5,009 nucleotides of DNA, from contig CADBKS010000208.1 in NCBI GenBank assembly GCA_902795255.1, positions 1-5,009 on the forward strand, in the 5' to 3' direction. Positions 5,003-5,009 of this stretch are shown here, one piece after another (within the stretch, counting starts at the first letter, position 1; each line of letters begins with the position of its first letter). Position numbers and translations under genes: made by a program. This DNA is from an uncultured Chloroflexota bacterium (GTDB lineage: Bacteria; Chloroflexota; Anaerolineae; Anaerolineales; Anaerolineaceae). Under the pieces are notes generated by a model. That model was not told the origin of the DNA and ran no database searches. It worked only from the letters and a program-made list of their open reading frames with translations.

Positions 5003-5009
5003 TTTGCTG

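Overview
The window looks like a chromosomal segment of a low-to-mid-GC Firmicute of class Clostridia, probably a Lachnospiraceae or Oscillospiraceae relative. This is inferred from gene content: a clostridial SGNH esterase, a YesL/DUF624 membrane protein, a LytTR response regulator, and a zinc-ribbon Ser/Thr kinase with an HRDxxPDN catalytic loop. AGGAG-type ribosome binding sites and GC-rich genes separated by AT-rich promoters fit this. No tRNA, rRNA, CRISPR array, transposase or phage gene was found.

Layout. Positions 1-238 hold no gene but carry palindromes and an extended -10 promoter. Positions 239-430 hold a 63-codon miniature SGNH hydrolase that lost about 155 central residues in frame. 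Its intact paralogue (521-1186) follows, and overlaps by 7 bases a YesL/DUF624 membrane protein (1180-1827). These three plus-strand genes probably form one transcription unit. Running toward them on the minus strand is a LytTR response regulator (2584-1832) with a TTG start; its likely terminator lies inside the 3' end of the yesL-like gene.

An AT-rich divergent promoter region (2585-2765) drives the regulator leftward and, rightward, a six-helix membrane protein with two cysteine clusters (2766-3536) that I do not recognise. After a 114-base gap, which holds an 18-codon reading frame with a good ribosome binding site, comes a Ser/Thr kinase (3651-4913). It has an N-terminal zinc ribbon and a proline-rich, basic tail. 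A strong hairpin terminator follows the stop codon, then a cluster of small palindromes sharing TGTAA runs to the right edge.

How they may work together. The left block looks like an esterase paired with an accessory membrane protein. The right block looks like a signalling locus: an orphan LytTR regulator (no histidine kinase in view) diverging from a membrane protein with predicted cytoplasmic cysteine clusters, followed by a Ser/Thr kinase that also carries a cysteine motif. That the right block is one system is inference from layout only. The items most worth a second look are the miniature SGNH gene, the cysteine-cluster membrane protein with the zinc-ribbon kinase, and the 18-codon reading frame between them.
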